DNA from: Streptomyces sp. Edi2
GTDB taxonomy: Bacteria > Actinomycetota > Actinomycetes > Streptomycetales > Streptomycetaceae
Length of the DNA stretch: 64,000 nucleotides
Direction of reading: 5' to 3'
Assembly: GCF_040253635.1 (NCBI RefSeq)
Contig: NZ_JBEJGX010000003.1
Coordinates: 3,782,001-3,846,000 of the forward strand
Position numbers and translations under genes: made by a program. Shown here in pieces: positions 18,189 to 27,248 of the stretch. The first letter of the stretch is position 1, and every line of letters begins with the position of its first letter. Below the pieces are notes generated by a model. It searched no databases, was not told the origin of the DNA, and saw nothing but the letters and a program-made list of their open reading frames with translations.

Positions 18189-19061
18189 CTACACGGCTCC
18201 CCGGGAGGCCCGCCACATCGTGTGTTCGCGGCTGATCGCCTCCTCGGCGTCAGCCACCTCCTGCATCCAGTCCGACTCCTCATGGGTCGCGGACAGCCGC
18301 TGGTGCACGATGCTCAGTTCGGTCGCCGCAAAGGTGTAGGCACGACCGAGCGACTCGTACTGCCGCACCGCGAACCAGGCGGCGCCGGCGCCCAGCACGG
18401 CCGCGAGCACACCGGGCAGATCGAAGTCGATGACCTTCAGCAGGCGCAGCACAGCGGCGAGCACGCCCAGCCCCTCCACCACGATGAGGCCGATCCGCCA
18501 GCGGCGGGCCAGAACGATGTTCACGGCCGCCTTGGTTCCGTACCACTGCTGCTGATCCGCGATGCGCCCGGCGAGATACGCCTGCTTGCGGCAGGCGAAC
18601 GGGCTCCGGCGCAACTCACCCATGGCCTGGGTGGCGGCCATGGAGCCCACCGGGACGATGCTGTCGGCCGGCGCCTCCCTGAGCAATAGCTCCAGCCGCT
18701 CGTGGAATCTGCGTTCCGCGGCGTCCGCGGGCAGCGTGGCCGGGAACGGCTCGCCCGCCACCGCGTATCGCCAGGACAGCGTCTTCGCCGACTCCGCAAG
18801 GGCACGCCCGTCGTACCAGGCACGCTCCGGCCGCTCCGCGAGCATCCACACCTCCAAGTAGACGGTCACCAAGAAGGCCAGGAGCACCACCGTGACCGCG
18901 GCGTCGTTGCTCGACACCGCACAGACGGCAGCCACAATCGCCAGCACCAGCCGCCATTTCGTGCCCCGCATATGGCGGCGCTGCCCCGAAACCGAAGCGG
19001 CATCCGCCGACCGGAACACCGCCGGAAAATCCTCGTCGCCGAGTGTTCGCCCCTCGCTCAC
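18189..19061 (-). CDS. Membrane protein of DUF4231/SLATT type
   Basis: This protein of about 290 residues has two transmembrane pairs, one in WRLVLAIVAAVCAV/AVTVVLLAFLVTVYLEVWML and one in IGLIVVEGLGVLAAVL/LPGVLAAVLGAGAAWFAV, joined by a polar helical region and followed by a helical tail (YTFAATELSIVHQRL). This layout matches DUF4231/SLATT proteins, proposed in comparative genomics to be membrane pore effectors in nucleotide- or TIR-linked conflict systems. The GTG at 19061 has GAGGGGG ten bases upstream; an ATG at 19082 is an alternative. It is divergent to the TIR-propeller gene, supporting a functional pair. The assignment is by fold pattern only. Confidence 0.6.
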   Translation of the reverse strand: MSEGRTLGDEDFPAVFRSADAASVSGQRRHMRGTKWRLVLAIVAAVCAVSSNDAAVTVVLLAFLVTVYLEVWMLAERPERAWYDGRALAESAKTLSWRYAVAGEPFPATLPADAAERRFHERLELLLREAPADSIVPVGSMAATQAMGELRRSPFACRKQAYLAGRIADQQQWYGTKAAVNIVLARRWRIGLIVVEGLGVLAAVLRLLKVIDFDLPGVLAAVLGAGAAWFAVRQYESLGRAYTFAATELSIVHQRLSATHEESDWMQEVADAEEAISREHTMWRASRGAV

Positions 19062-19298
19062 CGCAGCCCCGCCCCCTCGCATCCCGCAACATGAGTCCGA
19101 AATACGACAGAAGTGTAGAGCCGATCGCCGACGGCCATCCCGGCATCCGGGGAACGGGACCGGGCCGAGGACGAGACGCTGCGGTGATACCAACTTCGCG
19201 GCCACAAGGCACCGTTGCCACCCTCACCGGCGATGTGGATGATGCGGCAACGGGGACGTGCGGCGGCCCCGTGCCGACCTGACGACGGGGGAACCGGA

Positions 19299-22112
19299 AT
19301 GGCTGGCCAGAACGCCTCGCAGCGCACCCACCGATACGACGCCTTCCTTTCCTACAGCCATGCGGCCGACAGCGCCAAAGCTGATCATCTGCGGCGGGGC
19401 CTGCAGAATTTCGCGCGCAGCAGCTGGCGGCAATTACGGGCGCTGCGTATCTTCCTCGACAATGCCTCGCTGGCGGCGAACCCGGCTTTGTGGCCCGAAA
19501 TCGAGCGTCATCTCGCGGATTCCGGCGCCTTTATCCTGCTCGCCTGCCCGAGGTCCGCGGACTCGGACTGGGTGCAGAAGGAGATCAACTGGTGGCGCGC
19601 CGGCCCCGGGGCGCGGAGGATGCTCATCGTCGTCACCGGCGGTGAGCTGGAGTGGGACCACGGGGCGGGGGACTTCGACTGGGCGCGCACCACCTGCCTG
19701 CCGCGCACCATGGCGGGAATGTTCAGCGACGAGCCTCGGTGGGTCGATCTGCGGTGGATGTCGGAACAGGATCCCGGCTCGCTGCGGGACTCTCGCTTCC
19801 AGCAGTGTGTGGCCGACCTGGCGGCCCCGCTGCACGAGCGCCCCAAAGAGGATCTCATCGGTGCGGACGTCACCCGGCAGCGCAGGACGAAACGGCTCGT
19901 GCGCGGTGCGCTCGCCGTCATCACCACTCTCGCCTTGGCGGCCGGCCTGGGCTGGGTGGACGCCGTCCAGCAGCGGGACGAGGCCCAGCGGCAGGCTCTG
20001 CTGGCGACCTCCCGGCAGCTGGCCGCGACCGCTCTGAACCTGAAAGACGGAAATCTGCGGCTGGCGTCGCTGCTGGCGATCGAGGCGTACCGCATGCAGC
20101 AGTCACCCGAGGCCCTCGCCACGCTGAACCGGCTCTCCACGGACAGCCCTCATCTGGTGAGCATGACGTCGAGCACGAAGGACATCAGCGCGCTCGCTTT
20201 CAGCACGGACGACCAGGCGGTCGCCGTCGGTGACGAGGGCGGTGCGGTGACGGTGCGGGGTGCCGACGGCCGCACCCTGCGTGCCCGGACCTCGCTGCCG
20301 GGCCGCATCACGGCAGTGGGCTTCAGCAAGGACGGGAAGCGGCTGGCCGTCGGGGACGACAAGGGCAACGTGGGGGCCTATGACCTGACGCGCAGGACAC
20401 TGCGCCGGTTCGTTCCCCGGCCCGAGAGCGTTTCCTCGCTGGCATTCAGCACGGCGGGACAGCTGGCCGTCGTGGATGCGGACGGCACGGTGACGCTGTA
20501 CGAGGAGAGCGGGAAGCAGGTCCGTTCGCAGCGCACCGGGCACTCCGGCGACGTGATCGCCTTCCAGAACGCCGGGTCCCGCCTTCTGGTGCGCGACGGA
20601 GTGGGTGGCGGCGCCCTGCACACCGTGCCCGAGCTGCGCACGATCCTGAACAGCAAGGAGTTCGTACTGCCCGCGAGCCAGGCCGTGGTGGCCGTCTCCA
20701 ACAGCGGCCGCTGCTTCGGCTACCTCAAGTTCGGGCAGTTCATCAGCACCGGACTACCGGAGATCAAGGGCCACCAGTCCCTCGCCGACACCTGCACGGA
20801 CTTCCCCGCGCTCCCCAACGAGGAAGCCAGATTGCTGGCCCTGACCGACAACGGCCGGATGGCCGTGGGCACCACGTCCGGCATCACGGTGGTCGACGCG
20901 GAGACCAAAGGGCGCGCCAGTCAGCTCCGCAAGCTCACCGGTGTCGGCGGGCCCTCGCTGCTGAAGTTCTCGGACACGGGCAGCAGGCTCGCTTCCGTAC
21001 ACGGCCGGACGGTCGCGCTGTGGAACTTCGACCAGTTCTCCCGGACGGCTCATGCGCACGGCCTGCCCCTGTCGGACGACCAGACCATGGTCTACAGCCC
21101 GCCTCTGGCCGCCGGCCCGGACGGCCAGGTCGCCTGGAGCAACCTCATGCACGGCGACCCCTTCGGCACCGAGACCAAGCTGCACGTCTGGAGCCCGAAA
21201 GGCCGCGGCACGCTCGCGGGCGGGGAGGCTCTCATGTACGACGCGCTCGCCTTCAGCCCCGACGGCCGGACACTGCATGCCGGCCTGGACGGTGCAGTGC
21301 AGTCATGGCAGATCCAGGACACACGCCTGGTGAAACGGCACACGGTGGCCTTTTCCGGAGAGCGGTACGGCTACTCGCGGGACCCTGTCGTGATCGCCCC
21401 GCGCGCGGACGGTTCCCTGGTCGTCACCACGGACGACGGGGCCGTCCATGTCGCCGGACCGTCGGCGCAACGCACCCGGATCATGGTGCCGCGTGGCACC
21501 GGCGACCCTCAGAAGGGGCTGCTCTCCTCGTTGAGCGACGACGGCCGGACCGCCGCCGTGGAGAACACCAGGGGCGCCGTCGACATCTACGACGTCGACT
21601 CCGGAAGGAAACTGCAGTCGGTGCGCCTGAACGGCGAGCAGGTGAACGCGCTCGCGCTGGCCGCCGGGGGACATGCACTATTCCTCGTGGGCAGCAAGGG
21701 GACGTTGGCCCGCTGGGACCTGGACGAGCGGCAATTCCGCTGGCAGAGCGCCGAGCCGAACGGGGCCCGGGTGACAGCGAGCGCGGACGGCCGCACGGTC
21801 ATCACCCTTTCCGACAGCGGCGCCTTGAACCGGTGGGACGCGGACACCGGAGACCGGCTGGGCGGCCCCGACATCCCCATCCCACTCCACACACTGTCCG
21901 GAATCGGCGGCATCGGGGAGCACACCGGCTTCGTGCTGGACGACGCCGGCACGCTGTGGACGGCCACCGAGGGCGGCGATGTCCTCTCCTGGGACTTCTC
22001 GGTGAACTCCTGGATCAAGGGCCTCTGCCGGATCGCCGACCGCGATCTCACGGCGGCCGAATGGCACCGCTATGTGGGAAACACCCCGCCGCCCCGTCCC
22101 ACCTGCGGCTGA
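19299..22112 (+). CDS. TIR domain, transmembrane helix and beta-propeller protein
   Basis: This 937-residue protein begins with a TIR domain (residues 12-150: YDAFLSYSH, then SDWVQKEINWW with Glu95 at the position of the catalytic glutamate in NAD-cleaving TIRs). A single transmembrane helix (about 201-219) follows, then a helical AALNLKDGNLRLASLLAIEAYR segment and WD40-like propeller blades to the end (repeated SALAFSTDDQAVAVGD-type units). The TIR domain should face the cytosol and the orientation of the propeller depends on topology. GGGGGAACCGGA precedes the ATG. It shares a 237-base upstream region with the divergent DUF4231-like gene. A role in phage-triggered NAD depletion or signalling is an inference. 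Confidence 0.85.
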   Translation: MAGQNASQRTHRYDAFLSYSHAADSAKADHLRRGLQNFARSSWRQLRALRIFLDNASLAANPALWPEIERHLADSGAFILLACPRSADSDWVQKEINWWRAGPGARRMLIVVTGGELEWDHGAGDFDWARTTCLPRTMAGMFSDEPRWVDLRWMSEQDPGSLRDSRFQQCVADLAAPLHERPKEDLIGADVTRQRRTKRLVRGALAVITTLALAAGLGWVDAVQQRDEAQRQALLATSRQLAATALNLKDGNLRLASLLAIEAYRMQQSPEALATLNRLSTDSPHLVSMTSSTKDISALAFSTDDQAVAVGDEGGAVTVRGADGRTLRARTSLPGRITAVGFSKDGKRLAVGDDKGNVGAYDLTRRTLRRFVPRPESVSSLAFSTAGQLAVVDADGTVTLYEESGKQVRSQRTGHSGDVIAFQNAGSRLLVRDGVGGGALHTVPELRTILNSKEFVLPASQAVVAVSNSGRCFGYLKFGQFISTGLPEIKGHQSLADTCTDFPALPNEEARLLALTDNGRMAVGTTSGITVVDAETKGRASQLRKLTGVGGPSLLKFSDTGSRLASVHGRTVALWNFDQFSRTAHAHGLPLSDDQTMVYSPPLAAGPDGQVAWSNLMHGDPFGTETKLHVWSPKGRGTLAGGEALMYDALAFSPDGRTLHAGLDGAVQSWQIQDTRLVKRHTVAFSGERYGYSRDPVVIAPRADGSLVVTTDDGAVHVAGPSAQRTRIMVPRGTGDPQKGLLSSLSDDGRTAAVENTRGAVDIYDVDSGRKLQSVRLNGEQVNALALAAGGHALFLVGSKGTLARWDLDERQFRWQSAEPNGARVTASADGRTVITLSDSGALNRWDADTGDRLGGPDIPIPLHTLSGIGGIGEHTGFVLDDAGTLWTATEGGDVLSWDFSVNSWIKGLCRIADRDLTAAEWHRYVGNTPPPRPTCG

Positions 22113-22242
22113 CGGAACGGCACAACCTGTGCGGACCGATCGGCCGAACCGCTGCCGGGGCGGGGCCGGGACGGAACGCCCATGGGGGGCTCGAAGCCGA
22201 ACCCCGACCCGTCCATCCTCGTTCCCGCCCTCGTTCCCGCCC

Positions 22243-23475
22243 TCAGACTCCCCCCGCCGACGGCCCCCACAGCCCCTCCCCCGTCAACCCCAGCAGGGAA
22301 ATCGCGTTCCCCCGAACGATCTGTTCCACTACGTCCGGCGCGAGGTGTCCCATCTGTGATTCGCCGACCTCCCTCGACTTCGGCCAGGTCGAATCGGAGT
22401 GCGGGTAGTCCGTCTCGTAGAGGACGTTGCCGACGCCGATCGCGTCCAGGTTCTTCAGACCGAAGGCGTCGTCGAAGAAACAGCCGTAGACGTGTTCGGT
22501 GAAGAGTTCGGACGGCGGGCGGAGGACCTTGTCGGCGACGCCGCCCCAGCCGCGGTTCTCCTCCCAGACCACGTCGGCGCGTTCGAGGATGTACGGGATC
22601 CAGCCGATCTGGCCCTCGGCGTACATGATCTTCAGGCTGGGGAAGCGGTCGAATTTGCCGCTCATCAGCCAGTCCACCATCGAGAAGCAGCAGTTGGCGA
22701 AGGTGATCGTGGAACCGACGGCGGCGGGGGCGTCGGCCGAGGTCGAGGGCATCTTCGACGAGGAGCCGATGTGCATCGCGACGACCGTGCCGGTCTCGTC
22801 GCAGGCGCGCAGAAAGGGGTCCCAGTAGTCGGTGTGGATGCTGGGCAGCCCCAGGTGCGGCGGGATCTCGCTGAAGCAGACCGCCCGTACCCCGCGGGCC
22901 GCGTTGCGCCGTACCTCCGCGGCCGCCAGCTCCGCGTCCCACAGGGGGATGAGGGTCAGCGGGATCAGCCGCCCCTGCGCCTGCGGGCCGCACCACTCCT
23001 CGACCATCCAGTCGTTGTACGCGCGCACGCCCAGCAGCCCCAGTTCGCGGTCCTTGGCCTCGGTGAAGGTCTGGCCGCAGAAGCGGGGGAAGGTGGGGAA
23101 GCAGAGTGCGGACTGGACGTGGTTGACGTCCATGTCGGCCAGCCGTTCGGGCACGCTGAACGAGCCCGGACGCATCTGTTCGTAGGTGATGCCTTCGAGC
23201 TTGATGTCGTCGCGGGCGCAGCCGACGGCGGTGTCGAGGCGGGTCAGCGGCCGGCGCAGATCTTCGTAGACCCACCAGTCGGCTATCGGGCCTTCGTCCC
23301 CCGCGGCGCCCATCGTCGGGGCGAACTTGCCGCCCACGAAGGTCATTTCCTTGACGGGCGCCCGGACGATGCGCGGGCCGATGCCGTGGTACTTCGACGG
23401 AAGCCGGTCCCGCCAGACGTGTGGGGGCTCCACCGTGTGGTCGTCCACCGAGATGATCTTGGGGAAGGTCTCCAT
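22243..23475 (-). CDS. ACMSD-like amidohydrolase family protein
   Basis: This 410-residue TIM-barrel protein belongs to the amidohydrolase_2 family that includes aminocarboxymuconate-semialdehyde decarboxylase. It opens with SVDDHTVEPPHVW, a DxH-type metal motif, and has MHIGSSSKM and YETDYPHSDSTWP carrying further ligands. Family members perform decarboxylation or hydrolytic C-C cleavage and occur often in actinobacterial steroid-like catabolic clusters. The ATG at 23475 has no clear ribosome site and lies 20 bases from a regulon palindrome (23496-23512), so the transcript may be leaderless. The gene is convergent with the TIR gene and points away from the SARP gene. Confidence 0.87.
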   Translation of the reverse strand: METFPKIISVDDHTVEPPHVWRDRLPSKYHGIGPRIVRAPVKEMTFVGGKFAPTMGAAGDEGPIADWWVYEDLRRPLTRLDTAVGCARDDIKLEGITYEQMRPGSFSVPERLADMDVNHVQSALCFPTFPRFCGQTFTEAKDRELGLLGVRAYNDWMVEEWCGPQAQGRLIPLTLIPLWDAELAAAEVRRNAARGVRAVCFSEIPPHLGLPSIHTDYWDPFLRACDETGTVVAMHIGSSSKMPSTSADAPAAVGSTITFANCCFSMVDWLMSGKFDRFPSLKIMYAEGQIGWIPYILERADVVWEENRGWGGVADKVLRPPSELFTEHVYGCFFDDAFGLKNLDAIGVGNVLYETDYPHSDSTWPKSREVGESQMGHLAPDVVEQIVRGNAISLLGLTGEGLWGPSAGGV

Positions 23476-23495
23476 GGCGGATACGGTAGCGCCGA

Positions 23496-23512
23496 TCTGA
23501 CGGTGCGTCAGC
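23496..23512. promoter_or_regulatory. Regulon palindrome 5 (TCTGACG-GTG-CGTCAGC)
   Basis: One mismatch at the last base. The site ends 20 bases before the ATG of the amidohydrolase gene, where a -35 to -10 region of a leaderless promoter would be. Confidence 0.72.
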
Positions 23513-23831
23513 ACTACGTCCGGGAATGAACCGGGTGGCGAGGGGCGCTACTCGGGAGAGTCAGCAGCAGCGGAGTACGGCCCGAGCATCGGAAGGTCAG
23601 GACGGGGCGCGTTCAGGGCGCACAAGGGCAACTACCGGCCAGAGGGCGCGCGGAAGCGGACCCTCCGCGCCTCCTTGTGCATTGACGCATACACCTCCTG
23701 ATCACCCGAGGAGGCTTTGTGCATGCTCCGGACCCCTACTGACGTAAGGGGCTCGGACAAGGCAGACTGACCGTTGCGCACGGTGAACCGATGCGAACGG
23801 TACGAACGGATGGCACAAGGCAGGGGGACAC
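23513..23831. other. Upstream region of the AfsR-like regulator
   Basis: About 320 bases without a convincing gene. It contains two copies of TTGTGCAT (23675-23682 and 23717-23724, 42 bases apart) and between them a CCTCCT/AGGAGG inverted repeat. Such direct repeats could be binding sites for a SARP or other regulator of the following gene. Two small reading frames on the minus strand here look like shadows. Confidence 0.4.
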
Positions 23832-26774
23832 ATGGACCACAGTCCGGGGCAGGGGCGGGAGCGGCTCCGCTTCTCCGTGCTCGGTCCCGTGCGGGCCTGG
23901 CGCGGCGATGCGCCGCTGGCGGCGGGCTCCCCGCAGCAGCGTGCGTTGCTTGCCGCACTGCTGCTGCGCGGCGGCCGTACCGCCACCGCACCCGAGCTTG
24001 TCGACGCGCTGTGGGGCGACGAACCACCGCACGCCGCGCTCGCCGCGCTGCGTACGTACGCCTCGCGGCTCCGCAAGGCGCTGGGTGATGACGCAGCCAC
24101 CTTGGTCAGTGAGTCCGGCGGCTATGCGATCCGCTCCGTGGACGGCCACCCGCTGGACCTGGACCTGGACCATGCCGAGCAGTACGCGACCGAGGCCGAA
24201 AAGGCCAAGACCGTCGGCGATCGCGGCCGCGCCCGCAAGCTCCTCGACGACGCGCTCGCACTGTGGGCCGGCGAGCCCCTGGCCGGCCTTGCCGGCCCTT
24301 ACGCCGAGACCCAGCGCACCCGTCTCGACGAGTGGCGGCTGACCCTCCAGGAGACGCGCCTCGAACTCGACCTGGAAGTCGGCTGCCACGCCGAGGCGGT
24401 CTCCGAACTGACTGCCCTCACCGCCACCCACCCACTGCGCGAGCGACTGCGGGAACTCCTCATGCTGGCGCTGTACCGCAGCGGCCGGCAGGCCGAGGCG
24501 CTGGCCGTCTACACCGACACCCGCCGACTCCTCGACGAGGAACTGGCCGTCGAGCCCCGGGCCTCGCTCTCGGAACTCCAGCAGCGGATCCTCCGGGCGG
24601 ACGCCGACCTGGACGCGCCCCTGACGCTCAGCGACGGCACGGACCACGCCGACCATGGCGTCGTCCGGCCCCAGCAGCTTCCCGCCACCGTCGCCGACTT
24701 CACCGGGCGCACGCCCTTCGTCGCCGAGCTGGGCGACCGGCTCGCCACCACCGAGGGCAGCGTGATGGCGGTCTCCGCGCTCACCGGCATCGGCGGCGTC
24801 GGCAAGACCACCCTCGCCGTGCATGTGGCCCACGCCGCCCGCGAGCACTTCCCCGACGGGCAGCTCTACGCCGACCTGCAGGGCGCCGGACACACCCCCG
24901 CAGAGCCCGAGGCCGTGCTCGGCGCCTTCCTGCGCGCCCTCGGCACCCCGGACTCCGCGATCCCCGACGGCCTGGAGGAGCGCTCCGCCCTCTACCGCTC
25001 CACCCTCGCCGGCCGCCGCGTGCTGGCCCTGCTGGACAACGCCCGGGACGCCGCACAGATCCGCCCACTGCTCCCCGGCACCGAGGGCTGCGCAGCACTG
25101 ATCACCAGCCGCGCGCGCATGATAGATCTCGCCGGGGCGCATCTGATCGACCTCGATGTGATGAGCCCCGACGAGGCGTTCACCCTCTTCACCCTCATCG
25201 TCGGAGAAGAGCGGGTGAACGCCGAGCGCGAGGCCTCGATGGACGTGGTCGGCGCCTGCGGATTTCTCCCGCTCGCCATCCGCATCGCTGCCTCCCGTCT
25301 GGCCTCCCGCCGTACCTGGACGGTCTCCGTGCTCGCCAGCAAACTGGCCGACGAGCGCCGCCGTCTGGACGAGCTGCGTGCCGGCGACCTTGCCGTCACA
25401 GCCACCTTCGAACTGGGCTATGGGCAGCTCGAACCGCAGCAGGCACGGGCATTCCGGCTGCTGGGTCTGGCCGACGGCCCGGACATCTCCCTGGCCGCAG
25501 CCGCCGCCCTCCTCGACATGGACGACGATACGACCGAGAGCCTGCTGGAATCCCTCGTCGACACCTCACTGCTGGAATCCGCGGCACCCGGCCGCTACCG
25601 CTTCCACGACCTCGTACGCCTCTACGCCCGCTCCTGCGCGGAGCGCGACGAGCAGCCGCCGGCGGAGCGCGATGCGGCGGTGTCTCGGCTCCTGGACTTC
25701 TACCTGGCGACAGCTGCGCACAGATACCCCCTCGAACGCCCCGGCGACATCCTGGTCGACCACATGGAGACGCCGCACTATCCCGGACTGGTCTTCGAGG
25801 ACCGCTCCGAGGCGATGAGCTGGTTGTTCAGTGAAACCAGATGCCTGATCGCCTGCGCGCTGCAGAACACCGCACCGGGCCCCCTGCGGCGTGCCGTCGA
25901 TTTGCTGGTACTCACCAGGGACATGGCCGATTCCGGTGCCAGCAACCGGCAGTTCGAGCGAGCCTGTCTCACCCTGCTCGCCGCCGCGCTGAAGGCCGAC
26001 GACCAGCACGCGGCGGCTCGCGTGCACTGGATCCTCGCTCCCATCTACACCCAGTCCGGGCGGCTCAGCGAGGCCGACGAGCACGCCAAGCTGGCAACGC
26101 TGCGCGGGCTGTCCGCCGGCGACGACTTCTCCGCCTGCAACGGACTCAACGACCGGGGCATCATCGCCAGTATCGAGAGTCGGCTCGAGGAAGCGGATGC
26201 CTATCTGAACCAAGCCCTCCTCTCCTACCGTGACATCAACAACCGGCAGTCGGAGGCGAGCGCGCTCTGCAACCTCTCCCGCGTCCACCTGGACACCGGC
26301 AGGGTGGACAGCGCGGTTGCGCTCGCCGAACAGGGGGTCGCGCTGTACGAGGAGTGCGGTGCCTCGCGACGGCTGGCCAACGGCAAGTACAACCTGGGCA
26401 TGGCCCTCACGCTGGCCGACCGGCTGGAGGAGGCCACCCAGCAACTGACCGAGGCCCTTGTCAGCTTCCAGGACACCCGGCAGCGGTTCTGGGAAGGCAT
26501 GACGTATCTGCGCCTGGCAGAGGTGGAACTGGCGGCGCATCAGTCTGCGAAGGCGGCCAACTACGCTGAGTTGGCGGTCGCCGCACTCCGTAGCAGCGGT
26601 GGGGACCGCTGGCGCGCCAGCGCACTCGCGGTACTCGGAAACGCTCTGGGCGAGATCGGTCACACTGGGCGCGCACAGGTCTGCCGGCAGGAGGTGCAGA
26701 CGATTCACAAGAGGCTGGGACTGCCGCAGAGCGGCGGTTCGCCGCGGTTTCCCGCCTCGGTGCCTGTCGCGTAG
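23832..26774 (+). CDS. AfsR/SARP-type regulator with NB-ARC and TPR domains
   Basis: This 980-residue protein has the AfsR architecture. An OmpR-like winged-helix DNA-binding domain (about 12-100: LRFSVLGPVRAWRGD, SPQQRALLAALLLR, ALRTYASRLRKALG) is followed by a bacterial transcriptional activation domain (about 100-255), an NB-ARC ATPase with Walker A GIGGVGKT at about 318-325, a winged-helix segment, and TPR-like repeats to the C-terminus. Such proteins activate secondary metabolism or development genes by binding direct repeats near promoters, and are often modulated by ATP/ADP and by kinases. GCAGGGGGACAC precedes the ATG. The next two genes encode short DSTxPI peptides and are likely targets. 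Confidence 0.92.
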   Translation: MDHSPGQGRERLRFSVLGPVRAWRGDAPLAAGSPQQRALLAALLLRGGRTATAPELVDALWGDEPPHAALAALRTYASRLRKALGDDAATLVSESGGYAIRSVDGHPLDLDLDHAEQYATEAEKAKTVGDRGRARKLLDDALALWAGEPLAGLAGPYAETQRTRLDEWRLTLQETRLELDLEVGCHAEAVSELTALTATHPLRERLRELLMLALYRSGRQAEALAVYTDTRRLLDEELAVEPRASLSELQQRILRADADLDAPLTLSDGTDHADHGVVRPQQLPATVADFTGRTPFVAELGDRLATTEGSVMAVSALTGIGGVGKTTLAVHVAHAAREHFPDGQLYADLQGAGHTPAEPEAVLGAFLRALGTPDSAIPDGLEERSALYRSTLAGRRVLALLDNARDAAQIRPLLPGTEGCAALITSRARMIDLAGAHLIDLDVMSPDEAFTLFTLIVGEERVNAEREASMDVVGACGFLPLAIRIAASRLASRRTWTVSVLASKLADERRRLDELRAGDLAVTATFELGYGQLEPQQARAFRLLGLADGPDISLAAAAALLDMDDDTTESLLESLVDTSLLESAAPGRYRFHDLVRLYARSCAERDEQPPAERDAAVSRLLDFYLATAAHRYPLERPGDILVDHMETPHYPGLVFEDRSEAMSWLFSETRCLIACALQNTAPGPLRRAVDLLVLTRDMADSGASNRQFERACLTLLAAALKADDQHAAARVHWILAPIYTQSGRLSEADEHAKLATLRGLSAGDDFSACNGLNDRGIIASIESRLEEADAYLNQALLSYRDINNRQSEASALCNLSRVHLDTGRVDSAVALAEQGVALYEECGASRRLANGKYNLGMALTLADRLEEATQQLTEALVSFQDTRQRFWEGMTYLRLAEVELAAHQSAKAANYAELAVAALRSSGGDRWRASALAVLGNALGEIGHTGRAQVCRQEVQTIHKRLGLPQSGGSPRFPASVPVA

Positions 26775-26799
26775 CGGCAGCCAAGGCTCGCCCCTCCGG

Positions 26800-26821
26800 C
26801 GTTTATCGATCGTTCATCGCC
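26800..26821 (+). promoter_or_regulatory. Candidate SARP operator: two CGTTYATCG units at 11-base spacing
   Basis: CGTTTATCG and CGTTCATCG begin 11 bases apart, one helical turn, which is the standard spacing of SARP (and PhoP) direct repeats. A possible -10 (CAGTCT) starts about eight bases later, as in SARP-activated promoters. It lies 164 bases upstream of the DSTRPI-repeat gene and just after the AfsR-like regulator gene. Confidence 0.5.
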
Positions 26822-26984
26822 ACACGGCAGTCTCTTCTCAACCGATCCGCCGCCTCGGGGGGCAAGCGGCTCGGTGAGCGAGCCCCACCGATAAGGTGTT
26901 CGGCCGCGGTTCGCCCGTCCGGCGGCCCACGGGGGAGTTGCCGGGCGGGTGCGCCAAAAGCGCCCACACGTAGGAGTTGATCGT

Positions 26985-27248
26985 ATGGCCACCGAGAACC
27001 AGCCTCGCCCGGGTGACGAGAAGGATGTCGTCAAGCCGCTCGACAGCACGCGTCCGATCCAGCCCATGGACAGCACCCGTCCGATCCAGCCCATGGACAG
27101 CACGCGCCCCATCCAGCCGCCGGACAGCACTCGTCCGATTCCGCCGGCGGACAAGCGCGGCCCCGTCGTCGGCGGTGCCGGCGCCCCCCATGACGGTCAC
27201 TCCGTGACGGCGAAGGACAGCACGCGGCCGATCATCGACCCGCAGTAG
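26985..27248 (+). CDS. Small repeat protein with five DSTRPI motifs
   Basis: This 87-residue hydrophilic protein is dominated by a nine-residue repeat, (M/L/P)DSTRPIQP. Three nearly identical units are followed by PDSTRPIPP and, after a Gly-rich spacer, a last KDSTRPI before the C-terminal IDPQ. There is no signal peptide, cysteine or membrane segment. TAGGAG lies eight bases before the ATG, so translation is likely. Streptomyces encode other small proteins with repeated DNHxP-type units near SARP genes, and this appears to be a relative with a changed motif. It could be a structural, binding or precursor peptide; no modifying enzyme (ATP-grasp, radical SAM, YcaO) is adjacent. Confidence 0.75.
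   Translation: MATENQPRPGDEKDVVKPLDSTRPIQPMDSTRPIQPMDSTRPIQPPDSTRPIPPADKRGPVVGGAGAPHDGHSVTAKDSTRPIIDPQ

Noticed and set aside
26985..27248. Calling the DSTRPI protein a confirmed RiPP precursor
   Set aside because: No modifying enzyme, transporter or leader-like segment is adjacent; the repeats alone are not enough.
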